Positions 16,515-25,224 of a DNA stretch of 64,000 nucleotides are shown in pieces. Made by a program: the position numbers and the translations under genes. The DNA lies in assembly GCA_965242535.1 (NCBI GenBank), contig OZ251458.1, positions 3,472,001 to 3,536,000 of the forward strand, written 5' to 3'. Position 1 is the stretch's first letter; every line of letters begins with the position of its first letter. This DNA comes from VXRD01 sp965242535 (GTDB taxonomy: Bacteria > Latescibacterota > UBA2968). Under the pieces are notes generated by a model. It was given only the letters and a program-made list of their open reading frames with translations. It had not been told where the DNA came from and ran no database searches.

Positions 16515-18944
16515 TCACTCCTCTTCAAATTGTTCGGCATCGGTCTTGATGTATTTCCCGCCTTTGATATAACCTTGCCGTTTTATCGCCGATCCCTTGC
16601 TATTTGGCGGCGGCGAGCCAGGGGCGGATTTTGGGACAGAAGCAGATGGCGGCGCGGGCAATCCTTCACCAATTTTGTCATGTTGTCTATCCCGTTCAAC
16701 TTGACTGACCTCCTCGCCTAGAGCCGTTTCAAATTGTTCGGCATCGGTCTTGATGTATTTCCCGCTTCTGATATAACCTTGCCGTTTTATCGCCGATCCC
16801 TTGTTATTTGGCGGCGGCGAGCCAGGGGCGGATTTTGGGACAGAAGCAGATGGCGGCGTGGGCAATCCTTCACCAATTTTGTCATGTTGTCTATCCCGTT
16901 CAACTCGACTGACCTCCTCGCCCAGAGCCTTGCCGACTTCCCGACAAAATGAACTTGGGACTGCACCCGCGGCACTGATGAATTTCGTTTGAATACCCGG
17001 GGCGCGGGCTATATCTGATATCGAGTCCTCTGTAATTTTCTCTCCAACCAACGCACCGCATCTGATGAGAAGCCGCCGATTGAGTGCCTCGATATCTGCC
17101 CTAAGTGTGGAAGCGACCTCCCCGAGCGCACGCGAAAGCTGGAACATACCATTGTAGAATTGGGGGGTTTCTCGTCGAATTCGCATAAGGTCGCTGGTGA
17201 TACTCCTGTCGAACCATTTTTTGATCTCGCTCACAATACGTCGCTCCATAGAGTCAATCTGATTTCGCAACTGATTGGCTACTTCGTTCTTTTGGCGTTG
17301 TAGCTTTTTTTCGCGATTAAAGACCGATAACAATGACAGGATACCGAATCCCGCGGCCACGACGCCGGCAATCCAGCCGACTGGATTCCAAAAATTAGCC
17401 GCGCCAAACGCCCATGCCACCCCTGCCACCCCTGCTAATGCACCACTTACCGCTCCTATCCATCCCAAGCCTTTCCTCACATCTAGAGGGTTGTACTGTT
17501 CGGGACCATGGATGGTGATCTCATCCATCAGTTCCCATTCAAAAGCGACCTCTCGCTGGAACTCCTCGAGATGCTCTCGAACTTCATTTTGCAGTTGTTT
17601 CTGAAAATCCTCCACCTTTTCGTCTAGCTTCATCGATTCCATTTGTTTTTTCCAACGCGCTTCCACATCCGCTCGTTCAATATTCTCATCAACGAAAACA
17701 GATACCGAGTCCCGAAGCGGTCGCAACACCTCGCTCGTATAGTGCCCAATGCGTCTATCTCTATTGCCGATATACCTATCGAACCAAGTGTTGAGCTCCG
17801 CAAACTTGCCTTTCAAATGTTTCGCGCTTTGAGAAAGGGACTGCGCCTTTTTTTTTACCCGTTCCTCAAAGTCCATGAGCTTGATAATCGTCCCATCCAG
17901 AAGCGTTTGGAGGCGGCGAACTGTGCCGCGTTCAAGCACTTCATCCATCAGCGCGTCCAAGAGGTTGTCGATACCACTCGCCTCGTGCAGTTCCGCGCTC
18001 CTGTCTTTGTATTCCGGCCGGGTCGCCAAGAAGGCGGCTTGTGCATGAATCGGAACGATGTTGACGCGGCGCATCCCCAATTCTTCTTCCGCGAGCCTGC
18101 GGATTCGGTCGATATGACCGCCAATTTTCTCCTGCCCCATGATGGATTCCGGAGATTGGAGAAACTTTTTCATTCTCACCCGTCCCGTCGTCAAATCTCG
18201 CTTCACATTGAGAACAAAGATGATCGGCTTATTCTGATCCCGCAGATCCCGCATCCCACGGAACGACGAATCCTGTATGCCATCCGAATGCGTTAAAAAG
18301 AGGAGGACATCGCTTTCGTCAATAACAGACCTCGCGATTGTTGCATCAGCCTCTCCTTTATACCCACCTATGCCCGGCGTATCGACGATGCGAAGGGCCT
18401 TCCACTCGTACGTTTGGATGTCGCGCGTCGTGCGTTGACCGCCTTTTCCTATCGTGCTACCGTCGCCTTGCGTAATGGCCTCGCGGATCGTACTCTTGCC
18501 GGTCATCGTCCGTCCAAACAGCGTCACCGTGAATTGCTCTAGGCTGTCCCTTTTCCCGCTCAAGGAATCGGATGCTGTCGCGAGTTCTTTGGTGATCGCC
18601 TTGTCCAAATACCGGCTCAATTCAGCGAGTTTTTCCCGAGCTTCCTGGGTTGCTGTCCCCTGTCGATTCGCCGCGCCGCCCCCGATGGTCGCCATCTGGT
18701 CTTGAAGCTTCAAAACCAAATTCTTGGCACCGTCGAAACCGTTTTGGGCAAAGGGGTATTCTTCGCGCGCAACGGTATTGCAACACCGCAGTGCTTTCTC
18801 GAATGCCCGTTGCCTTTTCTTTTTTTTCGCCCAAGCCCAAAGACGCCGCAGTGCTGCCTTGAATGCCCATTGCCTTTTCGCCTTTGCCAAGTGGCCTCTT
18901 GCCCAAGCCCAAAGACGCCGTAGTTTTGTTGTGTACCGCGTCAT
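16515..18944 (-). CDS. Dynamin-like GTPase with duplicated C-terminal tail
   Basis: 809 aa. The N-terminus has a basic, Trp-rich internal repeat (RRLWAWA twice within 40 residues). The G domain has P-loop GRTMTGKST near 147, IVDTPGIGG, and NVKRD at the G4 position (usual NKxD). Two adjacent membrane segments lie near 500-550 (GWIGAVSGALAGVAGVAWAF and VGWIAGVVAAGFGILSLL), followed by a coiled coil. The last ~136 residues are two 68-residue repeats with a basic end (KRQGYI..GKYIKTDAEQFE). ATG 18944 has GGAGG within the last codons of the transaldolase gene, so tal-like gene, this gene and the 586-aa GTPase form one operon. A paired, heteromeric membrane-remodelling function is inferred. Confidence 0.85.
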   Translation of the reverse strand: MTRYTTKLRRLWAWARGHLAKAKRQWAFKAALRRLWAWAKKKKRQRAFEKALRCCNTVAREEYPFAQNGFDGAKNLVLKLQDQMATIGGGAANRQGTATQEAREKLAELSRYLDKAITKELATASDSLSGKRDSLEQFTVTLFGRTMTGKSTIREAITQGDGSTIGKGGQRTTRDIQTYEWKALRIVDTPGIGGYKGEADATIARSVIDESDVLLFLTHSDGIQDSSFRGMRDLRDQNKPIIFVLNVKRDLTTGRVRMKKFLQSPESIMGQEKIGGHIDRIRRLAEEELGMRRVNIVPIHAQAAFLATRPEYKDRSAELHEASGIDNLLDALMDEVLERGTVRRLQTLLDGTIIKLMDFEERVKKKAQSLSQSAKHLKGKFAELNTWFDRYIGNRDRRIGHYTSEVLRPLRDSVSVFVDENIERADVEARWKKQMESMKLDEKVEDFQKQLQNEVREHLEEFQREVAFEWELMDEITIHGPEQYNPLDVRKGLGWIGAVSGALAGVAGVAWAFGAANFWNPVGWIAGVVAAGFGILSLLSVFNREKKLQRQKNEVANQLRNQIDSMERRIVSEIKKWFDRSITSDLMRIRRETPQFYNGMFQLSRALGEVASTLRADIEALNRRLLIRCGALVGEKITEDSISDIARAPGIQTKFISAAGAVPSSFCREVGKALGEEVSRVERDRQHDKIGEGLPTPPSASVPKSAPGSPPPNNKGSAIKRQGYIRSGKYIKTDAEQFETALGEEVSQVERDRQHDKIGEGLPAPPSASVPKSAPGSPPPNSKGSAIKRQGYIKGGKYIKTDAEQFEEE
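16531..16938. repeat. 204-bp in-frame tandem duplication
   Basis: Two copies with a 204-bp period (anchor TGTTCGGCATCGG at 16531 and 16735) encode the duplicated 68-residue tail of the GTPase. The copies differ by few bases, so the duplication is recent and keeps the frame. Confidence 0.9.
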
Positions 18945-18947
18945 AGA

Positions 18948-19607
18948 TTACCTCCCGGATTTCGCGGCTTGCCATGCGTGCCAATCGTTGAGGAAGCGTT
19001 CCAAGCCGATGTCGGTTAGGGGATGCGCGAGCAACTTGCCCAATACATCGGGCGGGAGCGTCGCCACGTCTGCGCCGGCGAGGGCGCATTCGACGACGTG
19101 TTTGGGCGAGCGCAAACTCGCGGCGAGCACTTGCGTGGCGAATCCGTAATTGTCGTAAATCTGGCGCACGGTGCGAATCAATGCCATGCCATCTTGCCCC
19201 AAATCGTCCAAGCGCCCGACGAATGGACTGATGTACGCGGCCCCTGCCTTGGCGGCCATCAATGCCTGATTTGCGGAAAAACACAGGGTCACATTCACGC
19301 GAATCCCCTCGTCCGAACACGCCTTGATCGCCTTGAGCCCATCCGGCGTAATCGGAATTTTCACCACCACTTGCTCGTGAATCGCCGCATTGCGACGCGC
19401 CTCGGCGATCATGTCCTCGGTATCGGTGCTCACCACCTCGGCGCTGACCGGGCCGTCGACAAGCTCGCAAATTGCGCGGATAATATCCTCAAATTCCCCC
19501 TCCTCCTGCGCCATCAAAGAGGGATTGGTCGTCACGCCATCCAACACGCCCATCGCTTGGGCTTCGCGGATTTCGTCCAAATTCGCCGTATCGACAAAAA
19601 ATTTCAC
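18948..19607 (-). CDS. Transaldolase / fructose-6-phosphate aldolase family
   Basis: 219-aa small transaldolase (TalC/MipB/FSA group). The start is GTG 19607, with AAGGAG upstream; it gives the family N-terminus VKFFVDTANLDEIREA. A longer ATG reading to 19646 ignores that site. Other landmarks: GVTTNPSLMAQEE, the Schiff-base lysine in VVKIPITPDGLKA, and AGAAYISPFVGRLDD with the late ATQVLAASLRSPKHV block. It would interconvert sugar phosphates in the pentose phosphate route or cleave F6P. It is the first gene before the two dynamin-like GTPases; the functional link is unclear. Confidence 0.93.
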   Translation of the reverse strand: MKFFVDTANLDEIREAQAMGVLDGVTTNPSLMAQEEGEFEDIIRAICELVDGPVSAEVVSTDTEDMIAEARRNAAIHEQVVVKIPITPDGLKAIKACSDEGIRVNVTLCFSANQALMAAKAGAAYISPFVGRLDDLGQDGMALIRTVRQIYDNYGFATQVLAASLRSPKHVVECALAGADVATLPPDVLGKLLAHPLTDIGLERFLNDWHAWQAAKSGR

Positions 19608-19721
19608 GGATGTCTCCTTTCTGTGAATCACCACACGGACGGGCACATGGGCCGCGCCTCTACAAATCGCCTGGATACGAGGACAGGCACGGGGGCCATT
19701 TGTACCAACTAATTATTCCCA

Positions 19722-20335
19722 AAATTAAATGATACCAAATTTTGATACACCAACCCGCACCGACATTGCTCGCTTTTCTAAAGCGTTTGGTCCTAAGAAG
19801 CTGTCTAAAAATTATTGGGACCTAACCCCCTAGCCCCCTTTCCTATGAGGAAAGGGGGAATAAAGGCCCTTATTCTTGGGTTTTAATCTGCGAAAAGCGA
19901 ATGTTTTTGCGACGCTCTCAATGGCGGCCCGAGTTTTTAGATGGCTTCTAAAGCATTGTTGATTGCCTTCGATGCGTTGGCTACGCCTGTGCCTACGGCG
20001 TGCGGCGTCAAACGCTCAAATTATTCGCGTTTTCATACTTTTTTTCAACAACAAAAAAAAGTAGGCGAGCGGGGTACAACTGCCCGAGCCGTTCAAAAAT
20101 GCCGCTCTCATGCGCCGAGGGGCTAGGCACAGCGCAAGCGGGGTACAACTGCTCCAGCAGTTCAATCGCTTTTGTAATCGCACAACATGCGCTAGCCTGC
20201 CAAGTGGGATGAAAAATAAAAGTGCGTTGCGAGACGGACTTGCGCGCTGTGCCCGATGGCTTTGTTTGATGGGCTTTTGGGATGGCATGTTGGGCGATGG
20301 CTTAATTGACGTACGGCATCACGCACTAGCAGATC
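19722..20335 (-). repeat. Composite repeat R2 (inverted, with MITE C)
   Basis: Inverted copy of the composite repeat. It starts at the outer end (ATTAAATGATACCAAATTTT), continues through GCTCGCTTTTC, MITE C, the GCCTACGGCGTGCGGCG block, the A/T hairpin, two copies of the AACTGC..GCAGTT hairpin, and ends near GATGGCTTAATTGACGTACGG. Together with R3 (direct) it brackets the 20-33 kb accessory island in inverted orientation. No gene is seen inside. Confidence 0.8.
19797..19948 (+). mobile_element. MITE copy C, 152 bp
   Basis: Left end is slightly diverged (GAAGCTGTCTAAAAA), right end TTTTTAGATGGCTTC; flanked by TAA at 19794-19796 and 19949-19951. The interior is 11 bp shorter than the 163-bp copies and has its own variant sequence, shared with the truncated copy at 14.4 kb, so at least two sub-families exist. 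Confidence 0.82.
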
Positions 20336-20356
20336 AAAGACGCGAAAGCGGGCGGT

Positions 20357-20719
20357 TCATAGTTTATTGCGATTCGTCTCGGGTTGCCAGTCGCGGATGA
20401 TGGCGGTTTCGAGGGCGTCGGTTTCCTCGGCGTTGGCCGTGAAGGCGACGGAAAATTGCACCATGTCGCGGAACGTGCGGAGGACGCGCCGCAGGCCCGG
20501 GTTAGGTTCGTTCTGGAGGTGGTCGAGCAACCGGCGGCGGATGCAGGTTTCCGATTTGCCCACATAGATGCAGTTGTACCCGTCTATCACTGCCGACGGT
20601 AACCACAGCGCGTACACGCCACAGCGATTCTCCGGCAATGCCTGCACGTTCTCGCGGCCGTAAGCGTAGCGTTGTTGCCGCAAGCGGTATTTGAGGGCGA
20701 AAGGGGTCGTTTGGGACAT
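20357..20719 (-). CDS. GIY-YIG nuclease family protein
   Basis: About 120 aa from ATG 20719 (a longer reading starts at 20791). Single-domain GIY-YIG nuclease: GVYALWLP is the GIY strand, IYVGKS the YIG strand, followed by the catalytic-type arginine run CIRRRLLDHL and a late ETAIIRDWQPETNRNKL with the conserved Glu and Asn. Small GIY-YIG proteins occur alone, in homing elements, or in restriction systems. It sits at the edge of the accessory island just inside composite repeat R2. Function is uncertain. Confidence 0.82.
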   Translation of the reverse strand: MSQTTPFALKYRLRQQRYAYGRENVQALPENRCGVYALWLPSAVIDGYNCIYVGKSETCIRRRLLDHLQNEPNPGLRRVLRTFRDMVQFSVAFTANAEETDALETAIIRDWQPETNRNKL

Positions 20720-20863
20720 TTTATTTTCGGGAATGGTTACAGAAATACGCGGAGCGGGGTATGAAGGCGAGTAATTCGAGATGAGCCGCACCAGCAGTTC
20801 AAAGGCGCGAAAAAGCGAGACGACTGATGGGGACAGGGGAATGGGGTTGACTACTGCCCACTG

Positions 20864-21225
20864 CCCGTTTGGTGGCTGGTGATTGACAGGCGATGGCCTG
20901 GCCTTGATTTACCGCTGGATACAAGGACAGGCACGGGGGCCTGTCCCTACAACGGATGGGGTAAGGGGTGATAGGATTGCCCACTGCCCGTTTGGTGGCC
21001 GGTGATTGACAAGCGATGGCCTGGCCTTGATTTACCGCTGGATACAAGGACAGGCACGGGGGCCTGTCCCTACAACGGATGCGGACGGACTGCCCTCTGC
21101 CCCCTCTCGCTTCTCATCCACCTCTCTGCCCACTGCCCGTTTGGTGGCCGGTAATTGACAGGCGATGGCCTGGCCTTGATTTACCGCTGGATACGAGGAC
21201 AGGCACGGGGGCCTGTCCCTACGAT
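20864..21225. repeat. Three ~100-bp direct repeats
   Basis: Three copies (starting near 20864, 20982 and 21128) of a unit that begins ACTGCCCGTTTGGTGG, continues with GGCGATGGCCTGGCCTTG and TTTACCGCTGGATAC, and ends with the GGCACGGGGGCCTGTCCCTA palindrome. No gene is present. Confidence 0.85.
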
Positions 21226-21688
21226 TGCGATTGCGTCACACCTCTCCCGTCTCCCGTCTCCCCTTGTATCTTATATCTTTGACCGAGCACGGGACATCGC
21301 CTTTTTGTGCCTTTTGTGCCTTTTGTGGCTAACCCCATCTCCCGCCTTTTTCCTCTCTGCCCGTTGCCCCCTCTCCCCTCTCTGCCCTCCGCCCTACTCT
21401 CGCCTTTAATCCGCCTTTAATCCCCTAATCCGCGTAATCCGCGATTCAGACACCCCACCCACTCCCTCCGCCCCCTGTCTCCCCGCCTCCCGCCTCCCCG
21501 CCTCCCCGCCTCTCTGCCCTCTGCCCTACTCTCGCCTTTAATCCGCCTTTAATCCCCTAATCCGCGTAATCCGTGATTCAGACACCCCACCCACTCCCTC
21601 CGCCCCACTCTCGCCTTTCGCCTCTCGCCTTTCGCCTTTCCTCTCCCGTCTCCCGTCTCCCGTCTCCCCGCCTCTCCGTCTCCCCGCT
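21226..21688. repeat. Pyrimidine-rich low-complexity and direct repeats
   Basis: No gene. Runs of CTCCCGTCTCCCGTCTCC and CCCGCCTCCCCGCCTCC, plus an ~80-bp direct repeat (about 21400-21480 and 21528-21608) containing CCTAATCCGCGTAATCCG. The strand bias is strong (C/T on +). Confidence 0.75.
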
Positions 21689-24553
21689 TCACAACAGTGT
21701 CCCCTGTTCTTCCCTCTGCATCTGCACGAGAATATCTTGCCACTCTGCGACCAGATGGTTGAAGAGAACCGCGTTTTGGGACTCGCCTTTGCGGTCGTGG
21801 TGTTCGTAGAGGATGCGCGCCAAGCGTTCGATGGACTCGACGTTGCCATCCATGGCCCGCGCCACTTGCGCTGCGCCTCGGAGGCCGCCGCCATCCTCGC
21901 GCTTGGTGTCCATGTGATACGCCATGCGGAAGCACCCCTCCCACGTGGTCATTTTGAACACGCGGATCGGACGGTCGGGGCCGTAGTCATCGACTGGCAA
22001 CAGGCGCACAGAACCACCCCCTGCGGTGAGCAGATGGCGTATCGACAGCGCGTCGATGGACACGTTTTTGGCTTGGGCGAGCACCTCGGCGTCGCCGTAT
22101 TTGCCTTCGCCATAGCCATTTTGCCGTAGCCAGTCCATGCAAAAGCGGCTCTCGGCGTCCAAGTTGCCCTGTTCCCGCTGGTGGTATTCGGCGATGACGC
22201 GGTTGATTTCGGTCAATGCCTCGCGCACGGGCACGGGTTCGCCGCCGATGGTCTCCACGCTGCTGTATTGAGAGTAGATTTTCATGCCCGGCCCAATCGC
22301 CGCTTGCGCCAAATCCACCGGGGCGATGTGCCCCTCCCGCGTGAGATGATCGAGATCGGCGGGCAAATCGCGCTCTAAGACGTCCAAGAACTGACGGCGC
22401 GTTGCCATGGGCGCATCCTCATCTCGCGGGCGACAGACCAAGACGACGGACGATGCGAGCGCGTTGGTTCCGAGCGAAACGGAACGATTGCCCAACTCGG
22501 TTCGCATCGGCCAAGTGCCGATGATCTGAAACCCTGCATTCACCAGCGCGGTCAGCATCGTATCCCAACCCGTAGAAGTTCTGCCCTGCCGTTCCTCTTC
22601 CTGCTGTTTGTAGGCGTAGAAAATGGACGACGGAAATTCGGGGCTACAACGCTTTCGTATCAGCCGCAAAGTCTTGTTCAACAAGTCCTCGAACCGCTCG
22701 CGGGGATTTTCAAACCGAAACGGCGTGGCAATCATCTCCTCAATTTTGGGTACCAGAATACCGGCAAACAGGTCGGGGTAGATGTCGCGCAACAATGGGC
22801 GCAACCAAACATAGAAGAAGTCGGAAAGGTCGGCGTAACCGATGTTGTCGTAGTAGGGCGGGTCCGTAACGATGACCGGGCCGCTGTCGGCATGGATAGT
22901 CGTTGAGGCGTCGGCTTGACGTGCTTGGCCCGCGTTCGCATCGGCGGGGAGACGCTCGACAGCCTTTGAGACCCATTCAACATGAGCGAGATAGTTTCCT
23001 GTTGAGTTAGAAAAGGGATTCAATTCGGCAAAATCCCAGACCATCGGGATTGCTTGGCGTGCGAAAATGTTTCTTACTATTTCACGCGATATATGCCACG
23101 TCGCAAAACTGGAACAATAGTCCGCATTCTTCCCAACTGCCAACGCGAGATAGGTGCGAATGGCATTGGCGTATTCCTCATCTGCTCCGTCCTTTTTTAT
23201 TTTTTTCCCGACCTCTGCTAATAGATCGCTGAACGTGGTCAGCACAGTTAGTTGTCGTTCCGTGAAAAGTTGATGCCAGTGCGTCAACCCGTAAGCCTGT
23301 ATTCTGAAACCCAAGGCTTGTTTTGGTAGATTGCCGACAGGTCGCCATTTGGGTTTCGCCTTCTGTGCCGCTCGGATATGCGCTTTTGTCGGCGATGCGA
23401 ACAGCCGCTTGCGATTCCCCTCGGCGACGATGGCGGTCATCACCTCGCCCATCTGTCCTGCCCGTGCCTGCTCGCGCACGTAAGGCAACTTCACGCCTGC
23501 GTTACAGGCGATACAGGTCGCGCCGTTGCGATCCACAGTGCCGCCCGTGGGCACGCCCGCGATGTGATCTTGCACCGCAAACGAAATGCTCGCGCCCTCG
23601 ACGACCGGCCGTATCCAGTGCTCGTTGCCCTTTTTCTTCGACACCTGAAACGTCCGCATCAACGGCATCGCCGCGCCGCAGACCGGATTCGGACAGGGCA
23701 CGGTCCGCGCCCACAGCCACGCGATCGCCGTGGCCTCGCCGCCATCTTCCAGTTGCACCTTGGGATAGAAACGCCCGACGCGCCGATGCGCCTCCTCGCG
23801 CATCCAGCGACCGTAATAGCGAATGTCGTCCGCCAACCCCGCCGCCCCGCGCCATCCGCGGTTTTTTTGGAATTTATTTTTCGTGGTGGTCATGCCCATC
23901 GGGTCCGCATCCGGATTGATCGGCGGCCTGTTGCGGAACTTGGGCGGCAGTTCGATCAACGCCTTGGTGATGAGCACGGCGACCGGGTTGAGATCCGTCC
24001 CCACGGCCTTCAGCCCCAGCCGTTGCGCCTCTAATGGAATGGAGCCGCCGCCAGAGAACGGGTCGTAAATGGGCAACGCCTCGTCCGCCAAATAGCGCAA
24101 CACATCTGCCGATGCGGTGGGCGCGGTCTCGCCGCGGGCGCGGGCCACGGACCGGGCGATCTCGTATCGCGCCTGCCGCAACAGCATTTGCACATCGGTC
24201 TTGCGCTCGTCCGTGCTCTCCCACTTGACCAACTCGCGGAGGATCCCGTGCAACCGCTCGCGCTCGTCCCGCTGCGATTCCTCTGTGGGAAACTCGTCGG
24301 GACACGCCGATGGGTCATCGACCATACTCGCAAAAATGACCGCCCGACACGCCGCCAAGGGCCGCCGCGCCCACCACAAATGCAGGGTGGAGGGATGGCC
24401 GTGCCGAATCGATTTCTCGCGCGCCGACTCGGCGTTGATCTCCGCCAAGGGCAGATCGACCTCGATGAGCTTCTCGCGTACTCTCGGTTGTTTCAAGGAT
24501 GCTGTGCTCCTTTCTGACCTATTCCCTCGGCCCTCGTTACTCGCTTCGCTCAT
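21689..24553 (-). CDS. DUF1156 DNA methylase (adenine-specific type)
   Basis: 954-aa putative DNA N6-adenine methyltransferase. The DUF1156 N-terminus reads EVDLPLAEINAESAREKSI, followed by HPSTLHLWWARRPLAACRAV; the SAM-binding motif is PFSGGGSIPLEAQRLG near residue 160; the catalytic motif is DPPYYDNIGYADLSDFFY near 563. A CxxC pair (IACNAGV, NPVCGAA) may bind a metal. DUF1156 methylases are usually encoded next to DUF499 ATPases in suspected modification-type defence loci. Here the DUF499 gene lies 5.1 kb upstream with several modules in between. In the same direction the immediately upstream gene is the 160-aa ATPase partner. The first ~15 codons (MSEASNEGRGNRSERS) are low-complexity and the start is uncertain. 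Confidence 0.9.
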   Translation of the reverse strand: MSEASNEGRGNRSERSTASLKQPRVREKLIEVDLPLAEINAESAREKSIRHGHPSTLHLWWARRPLAACRAVIFASMVDDPSACPDEFPTEESQRDERERLHGILRELVKWESTDERKTDVQMLLRQARYEIARSVARARGETAPTASADVLRYLADEALPIYDPFSGGGSIPLEAQRLGLKAVGTDLNPVAVLITKALIELPPKFRNRPPINPDADPMGMTTTKNKFQKNRGWRGAAGLADDIRYYGRWMREEAHRRVGRFYPKVQLEDGGEATAIAWLWARTVPCPNPVCGAAMPLMRTFQVSKKKGNEHWIRPVVEGASISFAVQDHIAGVPTGGTVDRNGATCIACNAGVKLPYVREQARAGQMGEVMTAIVAEGNRKRLFASPTKAHIRAAQKAKPKWRPVGNLPKQALGFRIQAYGLTHWHQLFTERQLTVLTTFSDLLAEVGKKIKKDGADEEYANAIRTYLALAVGKNADYCSSFATWHISREIVRNIFARQAIPMVWDFAELNPFSNSTGNYLAHVEWVSKAVERLPADANAGQARQADASTTIHADSGPVIVTDPPYYDNIGYADLSDFFYVWLRPLLRDIYPDLFAGILVPKIEEMIATPFRFENPRERFEDLLNKTLRLIRKRCSPEFPSSIFYAYKQQEEERQGRTSTGWDTMLTALVNAGFQIIGTWPMRTELGNRSVSLGTNALASSVVLVCRPRDEDAPMATRRQFLDVLERDLPADLDHLTREGHIAPVDLAQAAIGPGMKIYSQYSSVETIGGEPVPVREALTEINRVIAEYHQREQGNLDAESRFCMDWLRQNGYGEGKYGDAEVLAQAKNVSIDALSIRHLLTAGGGSVRLLPVDDYGPDRPIRVFKMTTWEGCFRMAYHMDTKREDGGGLRGAAQVARAMDGNVESIERLARILYEHHDRKGESQNAVLFNHLVAEWQDILVQMQREEQGTLL

Positions 24554-24741
24554 TGTAGGCTTCGACGGGAGAGGGAAGACGGGAGACGGGAGACGGGAGA
24601 GGACTTCTTTGAGTGATGAATCAAGGGCTGTTTTGATGGCTTAGATCTCGTGCATTGTGACAAAAAAACCCGTCAGACCGCCCCTCGCAAAACCGATCCG
24701 CGATCCGCCTTTCGCAGTTTCCTTGTCCGGCGGTGGCGTAT

Positions 24742-25224
24742 TTAGCCGCTCAACGCTTTGGTCAATGGCGATCCACAGCGTATCAGTCGAATTTTTTCTG
24801 GCTTGTTTCGAAAATGAACGCGATTGGCAGATTTTAGAAAATTGGTGCGTTCAATGCGGCGGAGTTCGCCGCCATAAACCGCGACCGGGCGAAACTGGAC
24901 TCGAGCACTTTGCGGAACCAGCCTCTCGGCAATCGCGGCACCTGCGCGCAGTTGGGGCAAGAATTTGCTCACCCGTGCGGCACTTGCGGTCAATTCTATG
25001 GGCGCGACCCAAGCCCCGTCATTGTCATCTTCGCCGCCAACGAACAAATAATCACAACGTGCTTGGTTGACCTTCACAGGCGAAGCCGGATGTTCCAAAC
25101 TGATCAGCACATTGGGTTCTGGTACTCCATTTAGCGATAGCGAGCAACCACTCTCACTGCATCTTGTAGCGTGGCATTGTGCGTCTGTTCTTCTCCGGAC
25201 TGTTTCCACCACTCTCGTCGACAT
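24742..25224 (-). CDS. Small partner of the OLD-like ATPase, unknown fold
   Basis: 160 aa from ATG 25224, whose A is also the last base of the ATPase stop codon (TAATG), with GGGAGGGA just upstream: strong translational coupling. I do not recognise the family with certainty. Visible features are a Cys-rich start (CHATRCSESGCSLSL), a beta-rich core CDYLFVGGEDDNDGAWVAPIELTAS, and a helical second half. The D...(17)...E-x-T spacing in that core faintly recalls PD-(D/E)XK enzymes with the Lys replaced, but this is speculative. ATPase plus small nuclease-like partner is a common layout for anti-phage pairs such as Septu or Gabija. Confidence 0.6.
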   Translation of the reverse strand: MSTRVVETVRRRTDAQCHATRCSESGCSLSLNGVPEPNVLISLEHPASPVKVNQARCDYLFVGGEDDNDGAWVAPIELTASAARVSKFLPQLRAGAAIAERLVPQSARVQFRPVAVYGGELRRIERTNFLKSANRVHFRNKPEKIRLIRCGSPLTKALSG

